From Saccharicrinis sp963677655 (GTDB lineage Bacteria; Bacteroidota; Bacteroidia; Bacteroidales; Marinilabiliaceae): DNA of 64,000 nucleotides. Positions 9,315-18,187 of the stretch are shown here, piece after piece. The stretch lies in assembly GCA_963677655.1 (NCBI GenBank), contig OY782088.1; one strand, 5' to 3'. How positions within the stretch are numbered: the first letter of the stretch is position 1; the number at the start of each line of letters is the position of its first letter. Under the pieces are notes generated by a model. The model was not told the origin of the DNA and made no database searches. It saw nothing but the letters and a program-made list of their open reading frames with translations. The translations under genes were made by a program, and so were the position numbers.

Positions 9315-9904
9315 TTGTTTAATATTTTATTCATAATGTCACTTCGTCTTTCCCGATTTATCAGGATAACCCGCCAAATTAAATCACCCTCATTCCTGAG
9401 AAAATAAATCTAATGGCTTGTTTCATAAACTATTTAAACTTTTGTTTTTTATTAAAATCTATTAATAAAAGTGTAGAAATTAGTTATATAAATTTACGGT
9501 ACTATCTACATTTTTAAAACTATTTGATAGATAATTGTGTGAGAAATTTTCCACATTTATTCAATTAGAAGGATACTCTATTAAAAGAAAATACATAATA
9601 AGCCAGAATTGTGGAAAGACACTTATAATGGATATACTGAGCTTTTGGAATCACCCCATTTATATAAAATTCAATGTAAAATAAGAACAAAAATCAATGA
9701 GGTAAATATAGAAAAAGTTACAAGTAAATATCATGTTTAACTATTTCTATATTTAATATCCATTCTCAACTTAATTATAAATTTTATCTACAAATGTAAG
9801 TATTGAGACTTAACACTATTTGATTGAATAAGAAACAAACATTTCATTTAATAAAAAAAAATAATTTTTTTTCTTACTAAACCTATTTATATGTGTATTT
9901 GAAA
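9315..9904. other. Long intergenic stretch, with a possible gene relic
   Basis: No convincing gene. A plus-strand frame without start codon at 9585-9740 reads like protein (KPELWKDTYNGYTELLESPH) and may be the worn end of a lost gene; this is weak. Near 9345-9365 is the phrase TCCCGATTTATC, which recurs in reverse orientation near 31890. The rest is AT-rich DNA in which I see nothing. Confidence 0.3.
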
Positions 9905-9941
9905 CAAAAAAGGCTTCCTCATAATAAATGAAAAAACCTTT
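9905..9941 (-). terminator. Terminator of the small winged-helix gene
   Basis: On the minus strand AAAGGTTTTTTCAT and ATGAGGAAGCCTTT can pair as a 14-bp stem (with G-U pairs) around a 5-nt loop, followed by TTTGTTT. It starts 29 bp after the stop codon at 9970. Confidence 0.7.
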
Positions 9942-9969
9942 AGTTACTACTAATATTTTTTACTAACTC

Positions 9970-10146
9970 TTACTTTGGTTGCCAATAACATCTTTTAGGT
10001 GAAACAATTTGACCATCCTTTTTTAGTTTTGTCATTGCTTTATCTACTTCCTTTCTCTCTAATCCTGTTAATTCTACTACTTTACCTGCATTTAATGGTT
10101 CTCCTGCATTTTTCATTGCAGTTAATACTTGCTCAGTCGTTTCCAT
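9970..10146 (-). CDS. Small winged-helix DNA-binding protein (58 aa)
   Basis: A complete small gene: METTEQVLTAMKNAGEPLNA then GKVVELTGLERKEVDKAMTK then LKKDGQIVSPKRCYWQPK. The pattern of a short helix, a helix-turn-helix (AGKVVELTGLERKEVDKAMTKLKKDG) and a beta wing (QIVSPKRCYWQP) is that of a minimal winged helix, like small MarR-type regulators common in Bacteroidota. A terminator follows it. It could regulate transcription or act as a small nucleic-acid binding protein; the target is unknown. The composition is clearly coding, and the start is the only ATG that includes the first helix. Confidence 0.75.
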   Translation of the reverse strand: METTEQVLTAMKNAGEPLNAGKVVELTGLERKEVDKAMTKLKKDGQIVSPKRCYWQPK

Positions 10147-10662
10147 GTTTATTATGTCTAATTTAATATTTAGGTATTTAATCTCCTAAATATAATATAT
10201 TATTTAACACCTGATAAATTATCTTATAAGAAATGTAGGCATTTACATAAATATTGAATTTAATACTCGCGAAGTACTTATTATTGAAAATTGATATGGT
10301 AATTACTTTATAAAATAAACCAAAGCTGTCCAAAATATTTTTTTAAACTGGTTTTTCAAACAGACAAAACTTCCTTTTTTAGCTTGATCCAAAAAAGAAA
10401 GGAAAATACTTATTCTATGATTATTGCTCCGTTCGGCATAACTCAAGTAAACTTGATTCTACCCTCACTTATCGCAATAATTCAAGGGTGCACCTATCTC
10501 AATCAAAAAACTACGTTCATTTGACTGAAATCGTTTAAATACACTTAGTTCAGACAAAAACGATTTTTAACCGTGAAACTAACCTTGTTTTTTTGGTTCA
10601 TTGGCTGAGAACCATATAGAATCTACTAAAGATTTACATTCTATTTTGAATTTAGGAAAAGA
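10147..10662. other. Intergenic stretch with no recognised gene
   Basis: AT-rich DNA with a GC-richer island near 10425-10500 (GCTCCGTTCGGC and nearby). A short inverted pair GGTTC/GAACC occurs near 10600. I see no coding frame or known RNA here; the island could be a worn insertion-sequence remnant. Confidence 0.3.
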
Positions 10663-10706
10663 TGTAAAAAAAACACACAACCTAAATCCAAAAAGGTTGT
10701 GTGTTT
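10663..10706 (-). terminator. Rho-independent terminator after the candidate structured RNA
   Basis: A 12- to 13-bp perfect stem, AAACACACAACCT (10671-10683) with AGGTTGTGTGTTT (10694-10706), is followed on the minus strand by eight T. There is no T run on the plus strand, so it stops leftward transcription. The nearest minus-strand protein gene ends 190 bp away at 10897. Confidence 0.85.
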
Positions 10707-10850
10707 ATGAATGTAAAGAAAACATTACCTATCTAATGCTATTAACCATATAACTTTATAAACAAGTGAATCTCGATCGGTACCCTAACCCCCCGTAATT
10801 GTAGAGCACCGATGAGATTCTCACATAGAATAAGTTTATGGTTTGTCTTT
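10671..10850 (-). ncRNA. Candidate structured non-coding RNA or long 3' UTR
   Basis: Between the Imm17-like gene and the terminator lies a GC-rich island in AT-rich DNA that folds into one long hairpin. The outer arm AACCATATAACTTTAT (10744-10759) pairs imperfectly with 10830-10844. The inner arm GTGAATCTCGATCGGTAC (10766-10783) pairs with GCACCGATGAGATTCTCAC (10806-10824), leaving small bulges. The apical loop holds a run of six C on the plus strand (six G in the leftward transcript). A terminator closes the unit. The overall shape (a long bulged rod, about 180 nt, own terminator) is like 6S RNA or another trans-acting RNA, but I cannot match it to a family. Direction is inferred from the terminator T run. 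Confidence 0.5.
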
Positions 10851-10896
10851 TTATATAATTTATTTATTATAATCAACTAATAATTTACTGAAACGA

Positions 10897-11145
10897 TTAC
10901 ACTCCATACTTTTTAGAGAAAAGCAAATTAATATCTATTATATGAGTCATATCAAGTAACGCTAATATAAACAGTATAGCACCAATAACTATATAAAATA
11001 TTTTTGCTCCGCTTTTTCCTATCAATCTAATTATCCTTTGCATTTTTTTACTGGTGTAAAAAAAATTCCATTCAAAATAGGCTCCGAGAATACTAAATAC
11101 CCCAAAAGCAACTAAAAGAACTTGTATAAGCGTCTCTTTATTCAT
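10897..11145 (-). CDS. Small two-helix membrane protein, Imm17-like
   Basis: About 82 aa from the ATG at 11145; an upstream in-frame start at 11193 would add 16 residues that look non-coding. Two membrane helices (about residues 6-24 and 46-65) flank a basic stretch (SKKMQRIIRLIGKSGAKIFY). The pattern of helix, FEWNFFYTSKK, RLIGKSGAKIFYIVIGAILF matches my memory of immunity protein 17, a family of small membrane proteins often next to polymorphic toxins. No toxin gene is adjacent here, so it may be an orphan immunity gene or a general membrane protein of the same shape. The candidate RNA follows it. Confidence 0.65.
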   Translation of the reverse strand: MNKETLIQVLLVAFGVFSILGAYFEWNFFYTSKKMQRIIRLIGKSGAKIFYIVIGAILFILALLDMTHIIDINLLFSKKYGV

Positions 11146-11440
11146 GTTTGGTTTTATTCTCTTTGTTTTTGTTGACAATACAAATATGTACATTATAGTC
11201 TAGTTAACAAAACTTATTTTACAAACGCACATTTTCATTTTATAAACGCAATATACCTATATCATCACAACAATTAACACCCAATCTTTTCATATATATA
11301 CTAACAAGATACGTTTACAAAATAAATCCGATTACTATTAAATATTCATAAAATATTGTTGAATCATTTTTTTTGCAATAATCTTCGAAAAGTCAATTAT
11401 ATATATTTATAGATGTTTTTATTTAACAGTATATTATTAC

Positions 11441-11816
11441 ATAAAAAAACTTTTACCTTTCGTATCTATTGCAATTTCATTTATTAATACATACACAATC
11501 AAGGCAATTGATCGCGAAAAAACAAGAAAGCAATTAACCAAACTTTTAAAATCTATTGAAAAATGGAATATAACTACTTACGAAAAACACATGGTAACTC
11601 CTGATAATATTTTAAAATAATATTCAAATCAGAAGAAGCAGATCTAAAAAAATAATAACGGGCAAAATGATGAGGCAAGAAAAACATTGAGTACGCAATT
11701 GGATAAGGAATTTAAATTCATATGACACAAGGGAAAAGAATTTGAAATAGTTTGAAAAAATAAAATACATAGATTTTACTTACGAATTAGATGATGTGAA
11801 ATTAAAAGAATACTAA
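11441..11816 (+). pseudogene. Decayed gene for a secreted protein
   Basis: Several broken plus-strand frames in a row look like one worn gene. The first piece starts with ATA where ATG would be expected, then reads KKLLPFVSIAISF (signal-peptide-like) and KAIDREKTRKQLTKLLKSIE before a stop. A middle piece reads GQNDEARKTLSTQLDKEFKF. The end reads IDFTYELDDVKLKEY and a stop at 11814-11816, in another frame. The pieces have protein-like composition, unlike the surrounding DNA. The original function is not recognised. The rest of 11194-11889 shows nothing else. Confidence 0.4.
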
Positions 11817-11889
11817 GAGTAATTTTTATTCCAATCATTTCACATATAATATTATATTAGTCTTCATTATTCAATCACAAATTACAAAA

Positions 11890-12768
11890 ATGATTCATAC
11901 GATAGAGAACAAATTTTTAACTGTAAAAATACAACATAAGGGAGCTGAGATTTGCAGCTTAAAATCAAAGAAGACTAATCAGGAATTTATGTGGGATGCT
12001 AATCCTGAAATCTGGGGAAGTCATGCTCCTGTTTTATTTCCAATCATAGGAATGCTGAAAAATGGAACCTATCAATATAAAAGCAAAACTTATAGTATTC
12101 CCAAACACGGTTTCATTAGAAACAATGAAGATCTTGAGATTGAAGAAAAGTCTCATACCTCTATCACTTTAAAATATCATTATAACGAGGAATCATTAGC
12201 AATGTATCCTTTTAAATTTGTATTCTCAATTACGTTTAAACTAATTGAAAATTCACTTCTGGTTATTCACAAAGTTGATAATATTGACGAAAATGAAATG
12301 TTGTTTTCAATAGGAGGACACCCTGGTTTTAAATGTCCTTTAAAAGACAATGAATCATATACGGATTATTACATAGAGTTTGAAAAAGAAGAATTGGAAA
12401 ATACCTGGACCTTAGCACCAAGTGGTTTATTAAGCGGAGATTCTGAACCTTTATTAAATAATACTACAGTTTTACCATTAAATGAAAGTTTATTTAATAA
12501 CGATGCTTTAATTTTTAAAACCCTTAAATCCTCAAAAGCATCTTTAAAAAATAAACATAATAACACTAGCCTTACGGTTTCTTTTAGGGACTTTAATTAT
12601 CTGGGAATTTGGGCAAAACCCAAAGCTCCATTTGTATGTATTGAACCATGGCTTGGCATAACGGATGCAGATAATACTAATGGTGATCTTGAACAAAAGG
12701 AAGGCATTTTAAAACTTGAAGCAAACAACTCATACAGTGCTACTTTTAGTATAGCAATTGACGAGTAG
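11890..12768 (+). CDS. Aldose 1-epimerase (mutarotase) family protein, LacX-like
   Basis: A 292-aa protein of the galactose mutarotase-like fold. Recognisable pieces are HAPVLFPIIGML (about 46-57), KHGFIRN (about 74-80), SIGGHPGFKCPL (about 140-151) and CIEPWLGITDADNTNGDLEQ (about 253-272); the histidines and the glutamate in these motifs correspond to catalytic and sugar-binding residues. It lacks a signal peptide and acts in the cytoplasm, probably interconverting alpha and beta anomers of a sugar or sugar phosphate. The best match is the LacX/YeaD-like branch, whose substrates are less certain than those of GalM. A single-gene transcript with its own terminator. Confidence 0.85.
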   Translation: MIHTIENKFLTVKIQHKGAEICSLKSKKTNQEFMWDANPEIWGSHAPVLFPIIGMLKNGTYQYKSKTYSIPKHGFIRNNEDLEIEEKSHTSITLKYHYNEESLAMYPFKFVFSITFKLIENSLLVIHKVDNIDENEMLFSIGGHPGFKCPLKDNESYTDYYIEFEKEELENTWTLAPSGLLSGDSEPLLNNTTVLPLNESLFNNDALIFKTLKSSKASLKNKHNNTSLTVSFRDFNYLGIWAKPKAPFVCIEPWLGITDADNTNGDLEQKEGILKLEANNSYSATFSIAIDE

Positions 12769-12787
12769 TTGTTAAATCAAATCAATG

Positions 12788-12830
12788 TGTAGTTGCATTA
12801 TTAGTTCTATTTAATGTAACTACATTTTTT
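12788..12830 (+). terminator. Terminator of the mutarotase gene
   Basis: A 13-bp stem, TGTAGTTGCATTA (12788-12800) with TAATGTAACTACA (12812-12824), contains one G-U pair and is followed by six T. Confidence 0.85.
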
Positions 12831-12939
12831 CCAAAACTGCACTTATAAATTAACATTCATCACTTATTAATTTAATTCTTTAACCAAACATTTATGACTT
12901 AAAATTGAAGTCATAATTTTTTAACAACATATCATAATT

Positions 12940-14505
12940 ATGAGTATTAAAACATATAACATAAGAATTACAATACTTGGAATTTTACTTTTAGCCATTC
13001 CTAAATCATTTAATGCCCAAACACTTGCTGATCCATTATTAAATAACATCCCTAAAGACAGTCTTACATTTATGGTATATGGAAATACCAGTACTATGAC
13101 TTCTGAAGTTAAAGAAAAACTCCAGAAATCTTTACCTTATGCTATAAGGGACATTCTGGATGAGTCTGAAAAATTCTGTATGTATTCACAAAAAAGAGAA
13201 CTTTTCGATTCATATACCTTAAAATTCAATCTCAACAAAAACAATACAAAACTCGATCCTGATAGTATATTAAAAGTCTTTGGATTTTCTATAAAAGAAA
13301 TTCAAATACCCTATATAAAACTGGATGGTGGTAATTTTAAGAAAGGATTATTTTATATGAATAATTCTGAGTTTATATTAAGAATATATACACAAATAGC
13401 CCCTATAAATGAAGATATAAGAAAAGAATACAATAAAATATCTGATAAATTAAAATATGCTAAGTATGATGAAAAAACAACATTATGGGGACAAATAGAT
13501 ACCTTAATGAAGAAAGATTCAATTCCTTCTGCTCTATTTTTTGAAAATCTGTTAGAAAAAGAAAAATTAAACATCTCTGGCTCTTCAAAAACAGAAACTC
13601 TTAATGTTCACTCTGTATTTGATTCAGATTTAAATCAAAGCAGTGCTTTGCTATATTTAAACGCAAAAAAAATACGTGAAATTCCTTTTCATTTTTATAA
13701 TGTTTTTAAAACCGATATTTATAAGATAAATGAATTAGCAACCAAGATGGCTGGTTTTGCTGGTTATTATGAAGACATTTGGCTAAACATAAAAGTTAAT
13801 GAGGAGAAATGGGATATAACAACAATTGCATCATTACCTAAAAAGCAAAAACTACATCATAAACTCGACAAGGAAATATACTCATATCTTCCTTCACAAA
13901 AAACATGTGGTATATGTATATTTAATATGGAACCTGCAGAATTAAAAAGTTCTTTTATTAATTATTTTAATTATTCGGATTATAATGACAAAAAGCACAT
14001 CACCAGCAAATTTGCAATCTGGGCTTTAGATGATAAAGTTTTAAATAGTATGGGTAATGGTTTTATTACCATCATAGATGGCGAAATTGACAAACGTAGT
14101 ATTCCTGATTTTAAAATGGCATTAAGAATGAAGAATAAGAATACGGCCAGTCAATTATTAAATATCTTAACTAACGAAGCAAATGCAATTACTAAAGTTA
14201 AAGAAAATTGCTATCAGGTTGTATACGATAAAATTTATGAAAAGAAAACAATCAATTTAATAATTGAAGGTGACATATGGATTTTAGGCACACAATCATT
14301 TGATGCATTAAAAGCAAAAATTAACCCAGATAGTTTTACTGATTTATATCCAAAACTAAATAATAAGTTAATTTCTCAATATTTATGTCTGGATACAAAA
14401 GTGTTTTCATCTTCCAGAATTGATTTGGAATTTATAGAAAGTGAATCAAGTTTTATTGGAAAAAATTTAATTAGGACAACAACAAACATAATTATTAAAG
14501 ATTAA
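12940..14505 (+). CDS. Exported protein of unknown function
   Basis: A 521-aa protein with a signal peptide (residues 1-26, ending SFNAQ) and no lipobox. I do not recognise a family with confidence. The pattern of paired repeats of about 200 residues, each with a SALLYLNAKK- or FNMEPAEL-like piece and a later strand-rich stretch (NGFITIIDGEI; DIWILGTQ), recalls DUF4836/DUF3352-type proteins, in which substrate-like domains are compared in tandem. It stands alone between two terminators and converges on the two-component system. Location is probably periplasmic. Many Lys, Asn and Ile residues match the AT-rich genome. Confidence 0.6.
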   Translation: MSIKTYNIRITILGILLLAIPKSFNAQTLADPLLNNIPKDSLTFMVYGNTSTMTSEVKEKLQKSLPYAIRDILDESEKFCMYSQKRELFDSYTLKFNLNKNNTKLDPDSILKVFGFSIKEIQIPYIKLDGGNFKKGLFYMNNSEFILRIYTQIAPINEDIRKEYNKISDKLKYAKYDEKTTLWGQIDTLMKKDSIPSALFFENLLEKEKLNISGSSKTETLNVHSVFDSDLNQSSALLYLNAKKIREIPFHFYNVFKTDIYKINELATKMAGFAGYYEDIWLNIKVNEEKWDITTIASLPKKQKLHHKLDKEIYSYLPSQKTCGICIFNMEPAELKSSFINYFNYSDYNDKKHITSKFAIWALDDKVLNSMGNGFITIIDGEIDKRSIPDFKMALRMKNKNTASQLLNILTNEANAITKVKENCYQVVYDKIYEKKTINLIIEGDIWILGTQSFDALKAKINPDSFTDLYPKLNNKLISQYLCLDTKVFSSSRIDLEFIESESSFIGKNLIRTTTNIIIKD

Positions 14506-14532
14506 CACCATATTATCAAACTACAGAAAATT

Positions 14533-14573
14533 AAAGCAAAAATGAGGTACTATAATTACTTCATTATTGCTTT
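14533..14573. terminator. Bidirectional terminator between convergent genes
   Basis: AAAGCAA, one unpaired base, then AATGAGGTA (to 14549) pairs with TACTTCATT (14557-14565), one unpaired base, then TTGCTTT (14567-14573). T runs follow on both strands, serving the unknown exported protein gene and the response regulator gene. Confidence 0.85.
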
Positions 14574-14584
14574 TATTTTCAACA

Positions 14585-15313
14585 CTATAGATTAAGTTTT
14601 TTTGTAATCTCACTTCTCTTTCGGGTTGAAATTACAGCCCTTAAATCATTTGTCAAAATAATATCTGAATTGGCATCAATTGCCTTTACATGATTTATAT
14701 TAACCAAATATTTTTGATGTGAACGAGCAAATTGAAGTCCTTCTAGTGTATTTTCATAATACCTAAGATTTCTACTGGTAAGAATCTTCCTATCTTTAGT
14801 ATAAATATTAGTATATGCTCCTTCTGCCTCTAACATGATAATATCATCTGCACTTAAATAAAAAGTATTATCACTGGTTTTTATTACTATTTTCTTTTGA
14901 AGTTCTTCTTTCTGTTTTTCTATCTCTTTTAAAGCTAAATGCTCCTTTTCTTTTGATAGTTTTAATAGTGCTTTTTCGACGGCAACACTTAACTCTCCAG
15001 GATCCAAAGGTTTTAATAAATAATCAACCGCACTTACCTTTATGGCATCTATAGCATATTTTGAATAGCTTGTGATAAAGATTACCTGAAAATCCAGTTC
15101 TGAAAATTCTTTAAGGAATTCCACACTTGTCCCATCTTCTAATTCAATATCAAAAAATGCAATATCAACTTTATTTGAATTAAAAAATAACTCAGCTTCT
15201 TTGAAGCTGGCAAATTCACCAACCACTTCTATATTTGTATACATCAGGCCAAGCATTTTTCGCAACACTTCTCGAGCGTTAAATTCATCCTCAACAATTA
15301 AAACTTTATACAT
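14585..15313 (-). CDS. LytTR family response regulator
   Basis: About 242 aa from the ATG at 15313; a longer frame would begin with TTG. An N-terminal receiver domain (about 1-120) has the acidic pocket VEDE, the phospho-acceptor aspartate in AFFDIELEDG near residue 55, and the conserved lysine in YLLKPLDPGE. The C-terminal LytTR DNA-binding domain (about 145-240) has ADDIIMLEAEGAYTNIYTKD and FARSHQKYLVNINHVKAID. The start overlaps the end of the kinase gene by 8 bp (ATGTATAA), so translation of the two is coupled. It should regulate target genes through direct repeats recognised by LytTR domains; the targets are unknown. Confidence 0.92.
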   Translation of the reverse strand: MYKVLIVEDEFNAREVLRKMLGLMYTNIEVVGEFASFKEAELFFNSNKVDIAFFDIELEDGTSVEFLKEFSELDFQVIFITSYSKYAIDAIKVSAVDYLLKPLDPGELSVAVEKALLKLSKEKEHLALKEIEKQKEELQKKIVIKTSDNTFYLSADDIIMLEAEGAYTNIYTKDRKILTSRNLRYYENTLEGLQFARSHQKYLVNINHVKAIDANSDIILTNDLRAVISTRKRSEITKKLNL

Positions 15314-17174
15314 AATCAAGCAATGTTAATATATAACTAACTTTTGTACCTCCTTCATTTGAATTTTCAATACTAAATGATTTTTCATCACCCAATTGAA
15401 ATAATGCTAATCTAGCCTTTAAAATATCTAAAGCATGTTGTTCATCCTTATTATTTACATTTTGAAAACCTATCCCATTATCTATTACTTCGAACCTAAC
15501 CTGACAACAATCTTGTCGCGACACTTTAATAGTAATAAACCCATCTTTTTTAATCCCTTTAAAACCATGATTTATTGAATTTTCGACTAAAGGCTGTAAT
15601 ACTAATGGTGGCACAAATGTTTTTTCTAAATTAAGCTTTTCATCAGTAACAATCTCATAACCAAATTTATCACCAAACCTCATCTTTTGTGTTTCGATAT
15701 AATCTCGTAAGGCATTTAAATCCTCTTCAAGTGAAATCCTATCTACATTGGCAAAATTAAATGTTTGCCTGATCAACCTGGCAAAACGAGCCACATAAGA
15801 AGCTGTAGCCAACTGATTTTCTTTCAAAACTGAATTTTGAATTGCCGTTAATGCATTATAAACAAAATGAGGATTCATTTGCATACGTAAAACAGCATCT
15901 TTTAGTTGTCTGTTTTCTTGTTCTGCTTTCAAACTTAAGTACTTATTTCGCTGGCGGAGATAATAGAAGAATCCGACTACAATAATAGCAAAAATGATAA
16001 ATACAGTCTGAGTTACAAATTGCTTGTTCTCAATTTCCAAACGTTTTTGTTTCTCTTCTTGCAAACTTAACTTTTGCTCCTGTTCGGTTTTTCTTACATG
16101 AAAAAGTTTACGTTGATTAGATAACATCTGCTGAAAATCTTTTTCCTGCATCTTTTGTAAATCATTTATTACAGAATCATACATGGCAAAATAAAATGCA
16201 GCATCCGCAATCTCTCCTTTATTTAAAAGATAAAGCATTTGATTGCGATATACCTCTAACATTTCTGCCAACTTATCTTTACGCCCATTCAATTCTAGCT
16301 GTTGATAATATTCGTCAGCTTCATGATCATTCCCTAACTCTCTGTTTAGTCGGGCTAAATTGGCAATAGCTGAATTCCACTTATGTGTAAATTTCATCTT
16401 TAGTAAAGCTGACTCTTCATAGTAATGTAAGGCTTTTTTTAAATATCCTTTACTTCCGGTGTCGTGATATAACGCTTCATAACAAACGCCTATATTATTA
16501 TAAGACTCTCCTATTCCAAATTCATCATTCTGTTGTTGACTTAACTTTAATGATTTATTATTATAAAATAATGCTTTTTGAAATTGTTCCTGATCTTTAT
16601 ATAATACTGCTAGATTATTATAAACTCTTGATAAAGAGAGCGTATCTGTCCATCTATCATATACTTCGGTTAAATCTTCAAGATAACTAAATGCACTATC
16701 TGAATTTCCCTGAGAATAAAAAAGATGTGCAAAATATTCTTTTACTTTATGTGGATAAATTGTATCATTATTTTTTTGTGCAATTTCTTTTGCCTTAAAT
16801 AACTGATCCCCTGCATTAGTAAACTCCTGCATATCGGAATAAATACTTGAAATATTTAATCGTGTTTTGACCTCCCATAAATACCCATCTTCTTTAGTAA
16901 ATAAATTAACTGCAGTTCTGTATAATTTCAGTGCATTTTCAAACTCTCCCTGGATTGATTTGCCATTCCCTTTTAAAATGTATAAACGTGCACTATCGAA
17001 ACGAGTACATTGTTCGGCTTTAAAATAATGATCTAAATAATTATCTATAGAGTCTGTTGGCATGTGATTAATAGAGTCAACAATCTTCTTATACTGCGTT
17101 TCATTAATTAACTGGGCATGTATAAAATTTGTACAGCATATCAAGAAGAAAAAGGCATAGTTTAAGCGTATCAT
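15306..17174 (-). CDS. TPR-containing sensor histidine kinase (PF06580 type)
   Basis: A 622-aa sensor. Signal peptide or first helix at 1-20, TPR-type helical repeats over about 60-340 in the periplasm (for example RVYNNLAVLYKDQEQFQKAL and ESYNNIGVCYEA), a coiled coil (about 345-385), one membrane helix at about 389-406, then the His_kinase domain with H436 in QMNPHFVYNALTAIQN, and an ATPase domain with PLVENSINHG (528-537) and DNGIGF (565-570). These kinases work with LytTR regulators, and the regulator gene follows with an 8-bp overlap. The signal is not known. The TPR sensor suggests that a protein or peptide in the periplasm is detected. Confidence 0.92.
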   Translation of the reverse strand: MIRLNYAFFFLICCTNFIHAQLINETQYKKIVDSINHMPTDSIDNYLDHYFKAEQCTRFDSARLYILKGNGKSIQGEFENALKLYRTAVNLFTKEDGYLWEVKTRLNISSIYSDMQEFTNAGDQLFKAKEIAQKNNDTIYPHKVKEYFAHLFYSQGNSDSAFSYLEDLTEVYDRWTDTLSLSRVYNNLAVLYKDQEQFQKALFYNNKSLKLSQQQNDEFGIGESYNNIGVCYEALYHDTGSKGYLKKALHYYEESALLKMKFTHKWNSAIANLARLNRELGNDHEADEYYQQLELNGRKDKLAEMLEVYRNQMLYLLNKGEIADAAFYFAMYDSVINDLQKMQEKDFQQMLSNQRKLFHVRKTEQEQKLSLQEEKQKRLEIENKQFVTQTVFIIFAIIVVGFFYYLRQRNKYLSLKAEQENRQLKDAVLRMQMNPHFVYNALTAIQNSVLKENQLATASYVARFARLIRQTFNFANVDRISLEEDLNALRDYIETQKMRFGDKFGYEIVTDEKLNLEKTFVPPLVLQPLVENSINHGFKGIKKDGFITIKVSRQDCCQVRFEVIDNGIGFQNVNNKDEQHALDILKARLALFQLGDEKSFSIENSNEGGTKVSYILTLLDYV

Positions 17175-17373
17175 AAATAATACAACAATTAAAAAATATT
17201 CAAAACAATGATTAAGTTTAAACAGATGTGCAATTTAAAAATTTAAAAGTTGTTATAAAGTAAATTAAAGGTAAATCAATACCAAATAAATAATTTAATA
17301 ATCACTATATTAATTAAAATCAATTTTTACTTAATTGCCTCTTATAATTTGACTTAAAACATTAAAATATTAT

Positions 17374-17925
17374 ATGTCTTATTGCACTTATATCAATAGT
17401 TTAGAACAAGGAGAAAAAAAAGCCCTTCACAAAAATTATCATGACAACCATTATGGATTTCCGATGCATGATGATAATGAATTATTTGGAAGACTTATTA
17501 TGGAAATAAATCAAGCTGGATTAAGTTGGGAAACAATTTTGAAAAAGGAAGTAAACTTTAGAAATGCATATGACAATTTTAAAATAGATAAAATTGCTGC
17601 CTATTCTGAAAAAGATCGTGAACGTCTGTTAAACGATGCTGGAATCATCCGCAATAAGTTAAAAGTAAATGCTGCAATTGAAAATGCAAAAAGTATTCAA
17701 TTGATTCAGAAAGAATATGGCTCTTTTGAAAAATGGCTAGATCATCACCATCCAAAAACAAAAGAAGAATGGGTTAAGTTATTTAAAAAGTATTTTAAGT
17801 TTACCGGAGGTGAAATAGTAAATGAATTTTTAATGAGTACAGGTTATTTACCTGGATGTCATGATGAAGATTGTCCTGTTTATAACAAAATTATTGAGCA
17901 AAATCCAAAATGGAACACTTTATAG
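17374..17925 (+). CDS. tag: DNA-3-methyladenine glycosylase I
   Basis: 183 aa, the usual Tag length. The N terminus MSYCTYINS holds the first zinc-ligand cysteine, followed by NYHDNHYGFPMHDDNELFGRLIMEINQAGLSWETILKK, whose QAGLSWETIL core is the family hallmark. The C terminus PGCHDEDCPVY supplies the second histidine/cysteine pair of the zinc site. The enzyme removes 3-methyladenine from alkylated DNA in base-excision repair. It stands alone between the divergent kinase gene and the redox locus. Confidence 0.92.
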   Translation: MSYCTYINSLEQGEKKALHKNYHDNHYGFPMHDDNELFGRLIMEINQAGLSWETILKKEVNFRNAYDNFKIDKIAAYSEKDRERLLNDAGIIRNKLKVNAAIENAKSIQLIQKEYGSFEKWLDHHHPKTKEEWVKLFKKYFKFTGGEIVNEFLMSTGYLPGCHDEDCPVYNKIIEQNPKWNTL

Positions 17926-18112
17926 ATATAACACCCCCATTATTTAGGAGGAGATAATAATAAAATATAAAAATTACATCCTTTCGGATAATATTTCACT
18001 CCCTAAATACAAAATATCAATTAAATTCCATTCCCCATTTGTGGTTAGCCAGTACCATAGATTTTGAATCTTAAAGAAGATTTTTTTCAACTTATCTAAT
18101 CAAATGGTAAAA

Positions 18113-18162
18113 AAATACCTAAAATTAGGTATTTAAGACAAAGTAGTCTGAATATATCTTAG
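18113..18162 (+). promoter_or_regulatory. Perfect palindrome overlapping the promoter of the di-heme/imelysin locus
   Basis: AAATACCTAA (18113-18122), two bases, then TTAGGTATTT (18125-18134) form a perfect 10-bp inverted repeat. A promoter can be read as TTTA (18132-18135), 19 bp, then TATCTTAG (18155-18162), near the Bacteroidota consensus, so the palindrome overlaps the upstream box. A repressor dimer binding here would block the first gene of the locus at 18188. The half-site order differs from DtxR-type sites, so the regulator is unknown. Confidence 0.5.
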
Positions 18163-18187
18163 TTGCAATATCATAAATCATATAAAA

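Noticed and set aside
10671..10850. 6S RNA by name
   Set aside because: The outline is similar but I cannot place the central bubble or a conserved core, so the family was not assigned.
18113..18134. DtxR/MntR-type iron box
   Set aside because: The half-sites are in the reverse order (ACCTAA..TTAGGT instead of TTAGG..CCTAA), so I left the regulator unnamed.
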